From Alphaproteobacteria bacterium (GTDB lineage: Bacteria > Pseudomonadota > Alphaproteobacteria > Rhodobacterales > Rhodobacteraceae), in assembly GCA_030428025.1 (NCBI GenBank), contig JAUIBJ010000058.1:1-10853 (forward strand): 10,853 nucleotides of DNA. Reading direction: 5' to 3'. Positions within the stretch are counted from its first letter, which is position 1. Each line of letters begins with the position of its first letter. The position numbers and the translations under genes were made by a program. This document shows positions 1 to 8,288 of this stretch, one piece after another. The notes beneath the pieces were generated by a model. That model searched no databases. It had not been told where the DNA came from and saw nothing but the letters and a program-made list of their open reading frames with translations.

Positions 1-509
1 TCGAAATTCAGCATCTCCGGCGTGAAGGTAAAGAAATCCTCGGCATTGAAGGACAGCGGCATCACCACCACGATGGGCGTGATCAGGAAGAAGAAGATCA
101 TCCCGCAGATCACGCGGAAGGCAAAATGGCCAAGCACCTGTCCGGGCGTCAGGTAGGGCAGCAGGTTCGCTCGATACCGCCCTTCTCCGATCCAGTAGAT
201 GAACCAGCCGAAGAACCAGCCGAAGAAGGCGCCCACGACAAGCCCCGCCACGGCGCCGAAGGCAAACCCGCCCGCGACCATCATTGCGAAGACGCCCCAG
301 CGCACCGGTTTTTCCATCTCCTTTCCCAGCATGCCCTGAGCGAGAAAGGTCAGTGCCGCCAGAAGCACCGCGCCACCCACGATCCCCAGCAGCATCGATC
401 CCTGCGCGGCGCCCACGAAGAGCCCCGCAAAGGCGCCCGCGGCGGCCAGCACCGGAACCGAAAAACTCAGCGGCTTCTTCTCGACATACTTGAGTGTGTA
501 TGTGGCCAT
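1..509 (-). CDS. ABC transporter permease 2, PotC-like (partial, runs off left edge)
   Basis: This is the N-terminal 169 residues of an inner-membrane permease, the second channel subunit of the importer. The ATG at 509 follows the stop of permease 1 by six bases, with a purine-rich stretch (AGGCGAAG) just before it, so the two are surely co-translated. The segment near residues 127-152 (VICGMIFFFLITPIVVVMPL) followed by SFNAEDFFTFTPE matches the first membrane helix and following loop of PotC/PotI-type permeases. In the usual family this helix lies close to the N terminus. Here about 120 extra residues precede it and form three or four Gly/Ala-rich hydrophobic stretches (about 17-37, 39-58 and 67-107). 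The EAA loop that contacts the ATPase is outside the window. The family call is good; the substrate is unknown. Confidence 0.8.
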   Translation of the reverse strand, partial: MATYTLKYVEKKPLSFSVPVLAAAGAFAGLFVGAAQGSMLLGIVGGAVLLAALTFLAQGMLGKEMEKPVRWGVFAMMVAGGFAFGAVAGLVVGAFFGWFFGWFIYWIGEGRYRANLLPYLTPGQVLGHFAFRVICGMIFFFLITPIVVVMPLSFNAEDFFTFTPEMLNF

Positions 510-515
510 CTTCGC

Positions 516-2264
516 CTATCCCAGCTTCACGTTGTCGATGCCCACGATCTTGTCATAGGCCCAGTAGAGGATCAGAACCGCCGCCAGCAGGATCGTCCCC
601 AGAGCGGCCGCGAGACCCCAGTTGAGCGACGACGAGATGTGATAGGCGATCCGGTTGGAAATGAAGGTACCGGTGGTCCCGCCCACGATCTCGGGCGTGA
701 TGTAATAGCCGATCGCGAGGATGAAGACGAGGATCGAGCCCGCCCCGATCCCCGGCACCGATTGCGGGAAATAGACCCTCCAGAAGGCGGTCCACTGGGT
801 CGCGCCAAGCGACCGCGCGGCCCGCACGTAGGCCGGCGGAATTGTCGACATCACCGAATACATCGGCAGGATCATGAACGGCAGCAGGATATGCGTCATC
901 GCCACAATGGTGCCGAACTGGTTGTTGATCATCACCAGTCGGTTGGCATCGTCCACCAGCCCCAGCCAGACCATCACGTCGTTGATCACCCCCTGTTGTT
1001 GCAGCATCACCTTCCAGGCGGAGGTTCGCACCAGAAGCGATGTCCAGAACGGCAGCAGAACGAGGATCATCAGCAGGTTCGCCGACCGCACCGGCAGGTT
1101 CGACAGCAGATAAGCCACCGGATAGCCCAGCAGGATGCACGATGCGCAGATCACCAGCGACATGAACAGCGTCCGCTGGAAAAGCATGATATAAATCTGC
1201 TGGTTTTCCGGGCGGGCCTTGGCGCCGTCCACGCCCTTCTGCATATCGATCGCGTTGAGGAAATAGCCGGAGGTGAATTCGGGGCTGTAGGTCTGTATCG
1301 TGCGCCAGGTCGTGTTGCTGCCCCAGCCTTCGTCTGCGGCAATGAAGGCGTCCTTGTAGACGATTGCGGGCTGGTCCTGCAGCATCTCCTGTGCGGCGCG
1401 CAGTTCCTCGGCGCCGGGGCCGTCATAGCCCGACAGGTCGGCCCCGCCCTTGAGGTCCTCGATCAGCCCGACCTTGACAGCCTCCCAAGGTTCCTCCTCG
1501 GCAACGACATCCTCGTCGGCGATGGCGGTGAACAGTGCGAAGGTGGCATAGGCGCGGGCGGTCTGCGGCAGAAGCTCTGAAATCTCTGCGCCGGGCACGA
1601 AACCGATGTCGCCGCGGAAACTGTCGCCGGTTAGCTGGGCCAGGCGGGCGCGCTGAGCCTCGAGCAGATCGCTGTTGCCAGTCGCTCCCTCGCCACCGGT
1701 CATCAACGCGTACCAGAAGGCCTCGTCCTCCCAGACGTCGTTGAGGTCCTCCAGCGCGTCGATCTGAGCCTCGCCGAAATCGTCGACCGCGCGTCCGGTC
1801 GAGCGGAACATCGAGGACAGCCCCGTCTGTTCGTAGTTCAGCCTCGTGCCGAGGCGGGTGTGCTCCTTGGCCTCCGAGGCGATGAACATATCGCTGTAGA
1901 GCGCCCTGAAAACCGCCTCTCCCGGCGCCTCCTCGGCATCCGCATCCCAGGTTTCCACCGCGGCAGTGGCACGCGGCAGGGTGTTGGACACGATCTGGTT
2001 CTCGACCGAGCGGAACAGCATGTCCACGATGGGCGCTATGAAGGTGACCAGAACGAAGACGAGCAGCGGCGCGATCAGCATCAGCGCCCGCATCTTCTGC
2101 ACCCTCAACGCCCGCGCAAGGCTGCGCTTGAGGGGGGTGCCGTCGGCGGCCAGCATCGGGCCGTCCTTCTTACCGGCCTCGTTCAGCGACTTGGCCTCGT
2201 GCAGCGCATCTTCCGGGGTGGGTGCGTCCGCGGTTTGCGGGCCGGTGCTTTTCAGTTTGCTCAT
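516..2264 (-). CDS. ABC transporter permease 1, PotB-like, with large periplasmic insertion
   Basis: This 582-residue inner-membrane channel subunit belongs to the spermidine/putrescine-type importer family. The start at 2264 is chosen because GGAG lies upstream; a longer reading from 2351 would begin inside a hairpin. After about 60 hydrophilic residues, TM1 lies near 61-82 (LIAPLLVFVLVTFIAPIVDML). The next helices are near 362-387, 396-413, 452-472, 510-528 and 551-570. The EAA ATPase-contact loop is at about 480-506 (RAARSLGATQWTAFWRVYFPQ). PotB proteins are usually near 280-310 residues; the excess here is mostly an acidic soluble segment of about 275 residues between TM1 and TM2, predicted to face the periplasm. 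The stop is six bases before the permease 2 start. The permease family is clear, but the role of the insertion is unknown. Confidence 0.88.
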   Translation of the reverse strand: MSKLKSTGPQTADAPTPEDALHEAKSLNEAGKKDGPMLAADGTPLKRSLARALRVQKMRALMLIAPLLVFVLVTFIAPIVDMLFRSVENQIVSNTLPRATAAVETWDADAEEAPGEAVFRALYSDMFIASEAKEHTRLGTRLNYEQTGLSSMFRSTGRAVDDFGEAQIDALEDLNDVWEDEAFWYALMTGGEGATGNSDLLEAQRARLAQLTGDSFRGDIGFVPGAEISELLPQTARAYATFALFTAIADEDVVAEEEPWEAVKVGLIEDLKGGADLSGYDGPGAEELRAAQEMLQDQPAIVYKDAFIAADEGWGSNTTWRTIQTYSPEFTSGYFLNAIDMQKGVDGAKARPENQQIYIMLFQRTLFMSLVICASCILLGYPVAYLLSNLPVRSANLLMILVLLPFWTSLLVRTSAWKVMLQQQGVINDVMVWLGLVDDANRLVMINNQFGTIVAMTHILLPFMILPMYSVMSTIPPAYVRAARSLGATQWTAFWRVYFPQSVPGIGAGSILVFILAIGYYITPEIVGGTTGTFISNRIAYHISSSLNWGLAAALGTILLAAVLILYWAYDKIVGIDNVKLG

Positions 2265-2325
2265 TCCGTCCACTCCGCCGCAATCGGGGCACGGTTTGCC
2301 ACAGCGGTCATCTGTCTTTTTGGTG

Positions 2326-2349
2326 GAGAGGGCCGGAACCGGCCCTCTC
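2326..2349 (-). other. Intercistronic stem-loop between binding protein and permease genes
   Basis: A perfect 11-bp inverted repeat (arms 2326-2336 and 2339-2349, GAGAGGGCCGG and its complement) lies 22 bases after the binding-protein stop. Its two-base spacer implies a short tetraloop. On the transcribed minus strand the hairpin is followed by ACCAAAAAGA, not a T run, so it is not a standard intrinsic terminator. Stem-loops at this place in binding-protein-dependent importer operons are known to protect the upstream message from 3' exonucleases and so raise binding protein over permease. That role is inferred here from position. Confidence 0.65.
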
Positions 2350-2370
2350 ATGTCTCATGCCGTCAGGCGC

Positions 2371-3483
<1,113 letters not shown>

Positions 3484-3518
3484 GTCATTCTCCCAAACTT
3501 GACCCGTTTTTACTGTCC

Positions 3519-3583
3519 GGGCTTCGCGCTACGGGCGGATGCTGCAAAGCCTCAGGTTACTCGCGCCGCGTGGCGCGAAGCCC
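3519..3583 (-). other. Long inverted repeat with a competing local hairpin in the ATPase-binding protein gap
   Basis: The 108-base gap (3484-3591) between the ATPase stop and the binding-protein start carries an 11-bp perfect inverted repeat, GGGCTTCGCGC at 3519-3529 and GCGCGAAGCCC at 3573-3583. A second hairpin, TCGCGCC-GCGT-GGCGCGA at 3561-3578, uses part of the same right arm, so the two folds exclude each other. No T run follows on the minus strand, so simple termination is unlikely. It could be an RNA processing or stability element in front of the highly expressed binding-protein gene. Confidence 0.5.
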
Positions 3584-3591
3584 TTTAAATG

Positions 3592-4695
3592 CTAGACCGC
3601 ATCGAGCGCGCGGCAATCCTGCGGCAGCCAGCCGATCTCGATCTGCTCGCCGGGCTGAAGGCGTACCTGGTCGGCCGAATTCCGCGTTTTGATGATGAAA
3701 TCGTCCTTGCCGGCCACCTTCAGACGGGTGCGGAACACGTCGCCCATATAGATGAACTCGGCCACCTCGGCCTTCAGTGTGTGTGCGGTCTCGCCAAGTT
3801 TCCTGGTGTCGACCTCCACACGCTCCGGCCGGATCGAGATGGTGGTGCGCTCACCGGGCTTGCTGACGTTCACGGGCTTTGCGTCGATCAACTCGCCGTC
3901 GTCCAGTTCCACCAGCGCCAGATCGCCCTTGATCTCCTTGATCGTGCCCTGAAGCGTGTTGTTCTCGCCGATGAACTGCGCCACGAAGCTGTTATCGGGG
4001 CTTTCGTACAGCACGTCGGGCGCCGCGATCTGCTGGATGCGGCCATCGTCGAACACCGCGACGCGGTCCGACATGGTCAGCGCCTCGGTCTGGTCGTGGG
4101 TCACATAGACGGTGGTGATGCCCAACTCGTGTGCGAGGTTGGTGATCTCGAATTGCATGTGCTCGCGCAGCTGCTTGTCGAGCGCGCCCAGCGGTTCGTC
4201 CATCAACACCAGTTCCGGCTCGAACACCAGCGCCCGGGCCAGCGCGATCCGCTGCTGCTGCCCGCCCGAAAGCTGGGCCGGACGGCGCCCGCCAAAGGCG
4301 CCCATTTGCACCATGTCCAGCGCGCGCTTGACCTTCTGTTCGCGGTCGGACTTGCCAATCTTGCGCACCTCCAGCGGAAAGCTGAGATTCTCGGCCACCG
4401 ACATATGCGGGAACAGCGCGTAGTTCTGAAAGACCATGCCGATCCCGCGCTTGTGGGGCGGGATATTGTTGATCGACACGCCGTCGAGAAGGATCTTGCC
4501 ATGGGTCGCGGTCTCGAACCCAGCGAGCATCATCAGACAGGTGGTCTTGCCCGACCCCGACGGCCCAAGCATTGTCAGGAACTCGCCTTTCGGCATCGAA
4601 AGGTTCAGATCCTTGACGACAAGCGTTTCGCCATCATAACTCTTTTGGACGCGTTCGAATGCAACGAACGCATCGCTTTTTTGCGATTCGGCCAA
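3592..4695 (-). CDS. ABC transporter ATP-binding protein, PotA-like
   Basis: This 367-residue cytoplasmic ATPase energises the importer. Visible motifs in order are Walker A GPSGSGKTT (44-52), Q-loop Gln90 in VFQNYALFPH, signature LSGGQQQRIALARAL (142-156), Walker B LVLMDEP (162-168), D-loop GALD, and H-loop His200 in YVTHDQTEA. A C-terminal TOBE-like domain spans roughly 240-360 and includes the SIRPERVEV stretch. Length and domain order match PotA/UgpC-type ATPases. The start is TTG at 4695, supported by GGGGAG six bases upstream; no ATG lies in frame before the nucleotide-binding core. It is the first gene of the operon ATPase, binding protein, permease, permease. The family assignment is near certain; the substrate cannot be read from this subunit. 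Confidence 0.95.
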   Translation of the reverse strand: MAESQKSDAFVAFERVQKSYDGETLVVKDLNLSMPKGEFLTMLGPSGSGKTTCLMMLAGFETATHGKILLDGVSINNIPPHKRGIGMVFQNYALFPHMSVAENLSFPLEVRKIGKSDREQKVKRALDMVQMGAFGGRRPAQLSGGQQQRIALARALVFEPELVLMDEPLGALDKQLREHMQFEITNLAHELGITTVYVTHDQTEALTMSDRVAVFDDGRIQQIAAPDVLYESPDNSFVAQFIGENNTLQGTIKEIKGDLALVELDDGELIDAKPVNVSKPGERTTISIRPERVEVDTRKLGETAHTLKAEVAEFIYMGDVFRTRLKVAGKDDFIIKTRNSADQVRLQPGEQIEIGWLPQDCRALDAV

Positions 4696-4701
4696 AAGTG
4701 A

Positions 4702-4707
4702 CTCCCC
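4702..4707 (-). promoter_or_regulatory. Ribosome binding site fixing the TTG start of the ATPase gene
   Basis: GGGGAG on the minus strand ends six bases before TTG at 4695-4693, the expected spacing. No other start codon is well placed, so this site decides the start. Confidence 0.7.
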
Positions 4708-4746
4708 GTTTTTTTGTTCTTCGCGATTGTCTCACGTTCGGAGGCA

Positions 4747-4784
4747 AATAAAACCGTTCTGCGACCGGGATGCAACCAAGTTGC
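4747..4784 (-). promoter_or_regulatory. Candidate promoter and overlapping operator of the ABC importer operon
   Basis: On the minus strand TTGCAT (4775-4770) is followed after 17 bases by TTTATT (4752-4747), a weak sigma-70-like pair placed about 50 bases before the ATPase start. The -35 element overlaps a short inverted repeat, GCAAC-CAA-GTTGC (4772-4784), the kind of dyad many repressors bind. The whole 231-base gap between the aldehyde dehydrogenase stop and the ATPase start holds no other gene I can support and no clear terminator. Confidence 0.35.
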
Positions 4785-4926
4785 GACATAATTTCACTGA
4801 TAAGCGACCCGCGCATCGAAACCGGCCCCCCGTTTTGGTGCCCCCCGAAGACCGCAGGGCGCCAATCCCGCATATCCCCGGTCCCGTTTCGGCCGGAGTG
4901 CATCCATCGCCGCCGGTCGGAACGGG

Positions 4927-6402
4927 TCAGGCCCAGTCGCGGCAGACATATTTGATCTCCATGAATTCCTCCATGCCGCGCCGCGCGCCTTCGCGCCCGA
5001 GGCCCGATTGCTTGACCCCGCCGAAGGGAATGGGCGCGCCGGTGACCTTGGTGCGGTTGACCGCCACCATCCCGAACTGAAGCGCGCGGGCCACCCGGTA
5101 GATGCGGCGCGGATCGTGGCTGTGCACATAGGCGACCAGCCCGAATTCCGTGTCGTTCGCGCGAGCCACGACCTCCTCTTCGGTATCGAAAGGCGTGATG
5201 GGCGCAACCGGCCCGAAGGTTTCCTCGTGCATGATCCGCGCGGCATCGGGCACATCGGCCAGCACCGTGGGCTCGTAGAACAGCGCGCCGAGCTCGTGCC
5301 GCTTGCCGCCACAAACCAGCCGTGCGCCCTTGTCGAGCGCATCCGCAACATGATGTTCCTGCTTGGCTACCGCCTTTTCGTTCATCAGCGGGCCGATATC
5401 GGGGTCGTCCATGCCGCGCCCGAGGGTCAGCGCCTGCGTGGCCTCGGCGAACCGCTGGCAGAAGGCGTCATAAACCGGCCGCTCCACATAAATCCTGTTG
5501 GCACCCAGACAATCCTGCCCCGAGGTGGCGAACTTGGCCTTGATCGCCTCTTCGACGGCGGCGTCCAGATCGGCATCCTCGAAAACGATCACCGGCGCGT
5601 GCCCGCCCAGCTCCATCACCAGCTTCTTCACCGTATCGGCGGATTGCCGGTACAAAAGCCGGCCTACCTCGGTCGATCCGGTGAAGGAGAGGGCTCGCAC
5701 CCGCGCATCCTGTGTCCAGGGCGGCACGACCGTCGGAGCCCTTCCGGTGATCACATTGAAGACACCCGCCGGCATGCCCGCGCGCTCGGCCAATTCCGCC
5801 AACGCCAGCGCCGAGAAGGGCGTTTCCTGCGACGGATGGGCGACGACCGTGCAGCCGGCCGCGATCGCGGCGGCGGCCTTGCGGGTCAGCATCGCCGAAG
5901 GGAAGTTCCATGGCGTGATCAGCGCGGCCACGCCCACCGGTTCCAGCCACAATTCCACCTCGGCATCGGGCAGGTGGCTGGTGACGCCCTCGATATTCGG
6001 ACGCTTGGTTTCTTCGGCGTAGTATTCCACGAAGCTCGCCGCATAGTCGATCTCTCCACGTGCCTCCGACAGGGGCTTGCCCTGTTCCAGCACCATGATG
6101 CGCGCCAGATCCTCCTTGTGCTCGATCATCAGGTCGAACCATCGCCGCAGGATCGCCGCCCGTTCCTGCGGCAGGGTCATCGACCAGTCGGCGAAGGCGG
6201 CCTGCGCGGCATCCACGGCCTTGGCGGAGTCCTCGGCCGACAGGCTGGCCACCTCGCCAAGGCGGTCACCGCTCGCCGGCTCGTAGACGGCAATTGTCTC
6301 TCCCGACGCGGCGGCGCGCCATTCGCCGCCGAAATAGGATTGATCGCGCACCAGCCTCTTGTCGCCGATCTCCACACGTGTCGTGATTGCGTCGTCCAGC
6401 AT
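4927..6402 (-). CDS. NAD(P)-dependent aldehyde dehydrogenase, succinate-semialdehyde dehydrogenase type
   Basis: This 491-residue cytoplasmic enzyme oxidises an aldehyde to a carboxylate. It resembles GabD-type succinate-semialdehyde dehydrogenases along its length. The oxyanion Asn166 is in TPWNFPSA, the general base Glu264 in MELGGHAP, the catalytic Cys298 in SGQDCLGANR, and the C-terminal EETFGPVAP and PFGGVKQSGLGREG blocks are present. Two departures are clear. The lysine of the VVxKP cofactor motif is His189 (VVAHPSQETP), and the second cysteine of the GabD-type CxC pair is glycine (Gly300). The ATG has a strong AAGGAGG six bases upstream. The 141-base gap to the nitrilase gene is GC-rich and holds no supported gene. 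In ectoine catabolism a dehydrogenase of this superfamily oxidises aspartate semialdehyde; that substrate is inferred from context only. Confidence 0.88.
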   Translation of the reverse strand: MLDDAITTRVEIGDKRLVRDQSYFGGEWRAAASGETIAVYEPASGDRLGEVASLSAEDSAKAVDAAQAAFADWSMTLPQERAAILRRWFDLMIEHKEDLARIMVLEQGKPLSEARGEIDYAASFVEYYAEETKRPNIEGVTSHLPDAEVELWLEPVGVAALITPWNFPSAMLTRKAAAAIAAGCTVVAHPSQETPFSALALAELAERAGMPAGVFNVITGRAPTVVPPWTQDARVRALSFTGSTEVGRLLYRQSADTVKKLVMELGGHAPVIVFEDADLDAAVEEAIKAKFATSGQDCLGANRIYVERPVYDAFCQRFAEATQALTLGRGMDDPDIGPLMNEKAVAKQEHHVADALDKGARLVCGGKRHELGALFYEPTVLADVPDAARIMHEETFGPVAPITPFDTEEEVVARANDTEFGLVAYVHSHDPRRIYRVARALQFGMVAVNRTKVTGAPIPFGGVKQSGLGREGARRGMEEFMEIKYVCRDWA

Positions 6403-6408
6403 GCGTTT

Positions 6409-6415
6409 CCTCCTT
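6409..6415 (-). promoter_or_regulatory. Strong ribosome binding site of the aldehyde dehydrogenase gene
   Basis: AAGGAGG on the minus strand, a near-complete anti-16S match, lies six bases before the ATG at 6402. It suggests independent, strong translation, unlike the overlapping genes upstream. Confidence 0.8.
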
Positions 6416-6543
6416 GCGTTTTTGCCGCGCCACGGCCCGGTGGCGGCGGGCCGCCCGTCTTGACCGGTTTCGTCGCCGCTTGGGGGCTTTACCTAGCCAG
6501 CCTGGCCCTTGCGTCCAGCTTTGTGCCCCAGGACGTGCCGCGC

Positions 6544-7302
6544 TCAGAGCTTGCGGCAGTCGGTGAGATAGGGCAGCCGGGCCTGCGCCCGGGCAACCCG
6601 GTTATGGTCCAGTTCGGTGGTGATGAAGCCCTCGGCACCCACCTCAACGGCAGTCTCGGCCCCATCGGGCGCAACGATGCGGCTGCCGCCATAAAACCCC
6701 AGCCCGCCACAGGTGCCGGCCTGATCGGCATAGGCGAGGTAGACACCGTTCTCGAAGGCGCGGGTCGGCACCATCTTTTCGGCGACCACCCCCCAATCGG
6801 CCCCCAGCGCTGTGGGCACCAGTACCAGATGCGCCCCGCCATCGGCCGCCTGTCGCAGGCTTTCGGGGAATTCCACCTCGTAACAGATGATCATCGCCAG
6901 CCGGACCCCGGCCAGATTGGCGAAGGTCACGGCGTCGCCCAGGGCAAAGGTCCGCACCTCGAAGCTCTGCGGCGAGCAGAGCCGTTTGCGATGATTGGCG
7001 ATCAGCGCGCCGTCCGGGCCAACCAGAGCGGCGGAATTGTAAAGCGCATGGGGCGTGCGTTCCGCATATCCCCAGGCAAGAGCGGTGTCGTGCAGTATTG
7101 CCAGGTCGGCCATCTTCTGGCCGAACGGTCCGTCCGGGGTTTCGGCCAGCCGGTCGAAATCGGCGGTCTGGTCATAGCCCGTGGCGAAGAGTTCGGGGCA
7201 AAGCACCAGGTCGCAGCCCTGTCCCGCCATATGTCGGTCGAGCCCGTCGAGACGCTCCTCGGTCGTGCCGTCCGCGCGGCACTGGTAAACCCCGAGCTTC
7301 AT
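6544..7302 (-). CDS. Nitrilase-superfamily carbon-nitrogen hydrolase
   Basis: This 252-residue cytoplasmic enzyme should hydrolyse an amide or related C-N bond. The catalytic triad is visible: Glu37 in LVLCPELFATGYD, Lys106 in NHRKRL, and the nucleophile Cys140 in LAMIICYEVEFPE. Length (250-300 residues) and these blocks fit the aliphatic amidase, N-carbamoylase and omega-amidase branches rather than true long nitrilases. The ATG at 7302 overlaps the eutC stop by four bases (ATGA), which implies translational coupling; the frame is open further upstream, to 7479, but only inside eutC. Being in a eutB-eutC operon suggests it acts on an amide intermediate of ectoine breakdown, or on an amide released elsewhere in the pathway. 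That is inference, and the exact substrate cannot be read from the sequence. Confidence 0.85.
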   Translation of the reverse strand: MKLGVYQCRADGTTEERLDGLDRHMAGQGCDLVLCPELFATGYDQTADFDRLAETPDGPFGQKMADLAILHDTALAWGYAERTPHALYNSAALVGPDGALIANHRKRLCSPQSFEVRTFALGDAVTFANLAGVRLAMIICYEVEFPESLRQAADGGAHLVLVPTALGADWGVVAEKMVPTRAFENGVYLAYADQAGTCGGLGFYGGSRIVAPDGAETAVEVGAEGFITTELDHNRVARAQARLPYLTDCRKL

Positions 7303-8288
7303 GCGCGGATGACCGTGCCGGCATCGCTTTCGGCCAGCTTCGCGGCCACATGGCTGGCAATCGCCGTGTCCTGCGCGCCGGTGCCGGTCAGATCGGCAAT
7401 GGTGATGTCCTCGTCCGATCTCCGGCCCGCGGCCTTTTTCGCGATCACATCGCCCAGTTCCACCGGCATACCGCTCCACAGCCCCGCCTCGATGGCGCTA
7501 CGCAGCTCTCCCAGCTTTTCCGTCTGGCTCGCCCGGTCGGCGACGTAGAGATCGGCCGCGACCAGCGCCTTGGGGTCGATCTCGTTCTTGCCCTCCTGAT
7601 CCGAACCCATGGCGGTGATGTGCAGACCCGGATGCAGCCATTCGGCCTTCAGCACCGGTTCCCGGGCTGGCGTCGTCGTCACCACAAGCTGGCTTTCGGC
7701 CACGAGTTGGGCCGGATCAGTGACGAAATCCGCCTCGATCCCGAGGCTTTCGCCCAGATCGGCAGCGCAGGCACGAGCCTTTTCGGCGTCCCGCCCCCAG
7801 ACCAGCACGCGCTTGAACGGCCGTACCAGATGCGCCGCCTGCATCTGCAGCCGCGCCTGCACGCCGGTGCCGATCACGCCCGCCGTCTCGACCTTCTCCG
7901 GCGCCAGATGTCGTGCGGCGACGGCCCCGGCGGCGGCGGTGCGGATATCGGTGAGATAGCCGTTGTCCAGAAACAGGGCCTTCACCAGCCCCGTCTGCGC
8001 CGAAAACAGGATCATGAGCCCGTTGAGCGAGGGCAGGCCCAGCTTGGGATTGTCGAAGAAGCCCGGGCTGACCTTGATCGCGAACCCTTCGAAGCCAGGG
8101 ATATAGGCGGTCTTCACATCCACCTCGCCATTGGCGGCGGGCAGGTCCATCGACAGGATCGGCGGCATCACCACCTCGCCCCCCGCCAGCGCGGCGAAGG
8201 CTTCTTCGATCACGTCGACGGTTTCGAGGTCCAGCCCCACCACCTCACGCAGTTCGGCCTCGGTCATGATGCGGATGTCATTGCCCAT
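7299..8288 (-). CDS. eutC: Ectoine utilisation protein EutC, ornithine cyclodeaminase/mu-crystallin family
   Basis: This 329-residue protein belongs to the ornithine cyclodeaminase/mu-crystallin family of NAD(P)-dependent cyclodeaminases and imine reductases. The dinucleotide-binding motif GVIGTGVQARLQ lies at 137-148. The substrate-side Lys72 is in FAIKVSPGF, and Asp230 in GSDQEGKNEID sits where the family's catalytic aspartate lies. The C-terminal ADLTGTGAQDTAIA block is typical. It overlaps the eutB end by 11 bases and has GGGGG upstream of its ATG at 8288. EutC is proposed in the literature to act after EutB on a hydroxyectoine-derived imine; its biochemistry is less settled than that of EutD. 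The symbol rests on family plus the adjacent eutB and eutD. An ordinary ornithine cyclodeaminase or delta-1-pyrroline reductase is the alternative. Confidence 0.78.
   Translation of the reverse strand: MGNDIRIMTEAELREVVGLDLETVDVIEEAFAALAGGEVVMPPILSMDLPAANGEVDVKTAYIPGFEGFAIKVSPGFFDNPKLGLPSLNGLMILFSAQTGLVKALFLDNGYLTDIRTAAAGAVAARHLAPEKVETAGVIGTGVQARLQMQAAHLVRPFKRVLVWGRDAEKARACAADLGESLGIEADFVTDPAQLVAESQLVVTTTPAREPVLKAEWLHPGLHITAMGSDQEGKNEIDPKALVAADLYVADRASQTEKLGELRSAIEAGLWSGMPVELGDVIAKKAAGRRSDEDITIADLTGTGAQDTAIASHVAAKLAESDAGTVIRA

Noticed and set aside
126..1580. Plus-strand open frame of 484 codons antisense to the permeases
   Set aside because: The translation is dominated by His, Arg, Gln and Asp, the mirror of hydrophobic codons in membrane proteins on the other strand.
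2265..2351. Upstream ATG at 2351 adding 29 residues with a CxxC pattern to permease 1
   Set aside because: This start lies at the edge of the 11-bp hairpin and has no ribosome binding site, while the ATG at 2264 has GGAG upstream.
6442..6455. GGCGG-CGGG-CCGCC hairpin in the nitrilase-aldehyde dehydrogenase gap
   Set aside because: The stem is only 5 bp in very GC-rich DNA with no T run on the transcribed strand, so I do not call a terminator.
6461..6537. Hydrophobic plus-strand peptide (LTGFVAAWGLYLASLALASS) in the gap before the aldehyde dehydrogenase gene
   Set aside because: It looks like a membrane segment but has no suitable start codon or ribosome binding site. It is only part of a longer antisense frame, so chance is more likely.
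5008..7548. Plus-strand open frame of 846 codons antisense to the aldehyde dehydrogenase, nitrilase and eutC genes
   Set aside because: It is a by-product of high GC and third-position bias in the minus-strand genes, whose products show intact catalytic motifs. Its translation is rich in Arg, Gly and His and has no recognisable domain.
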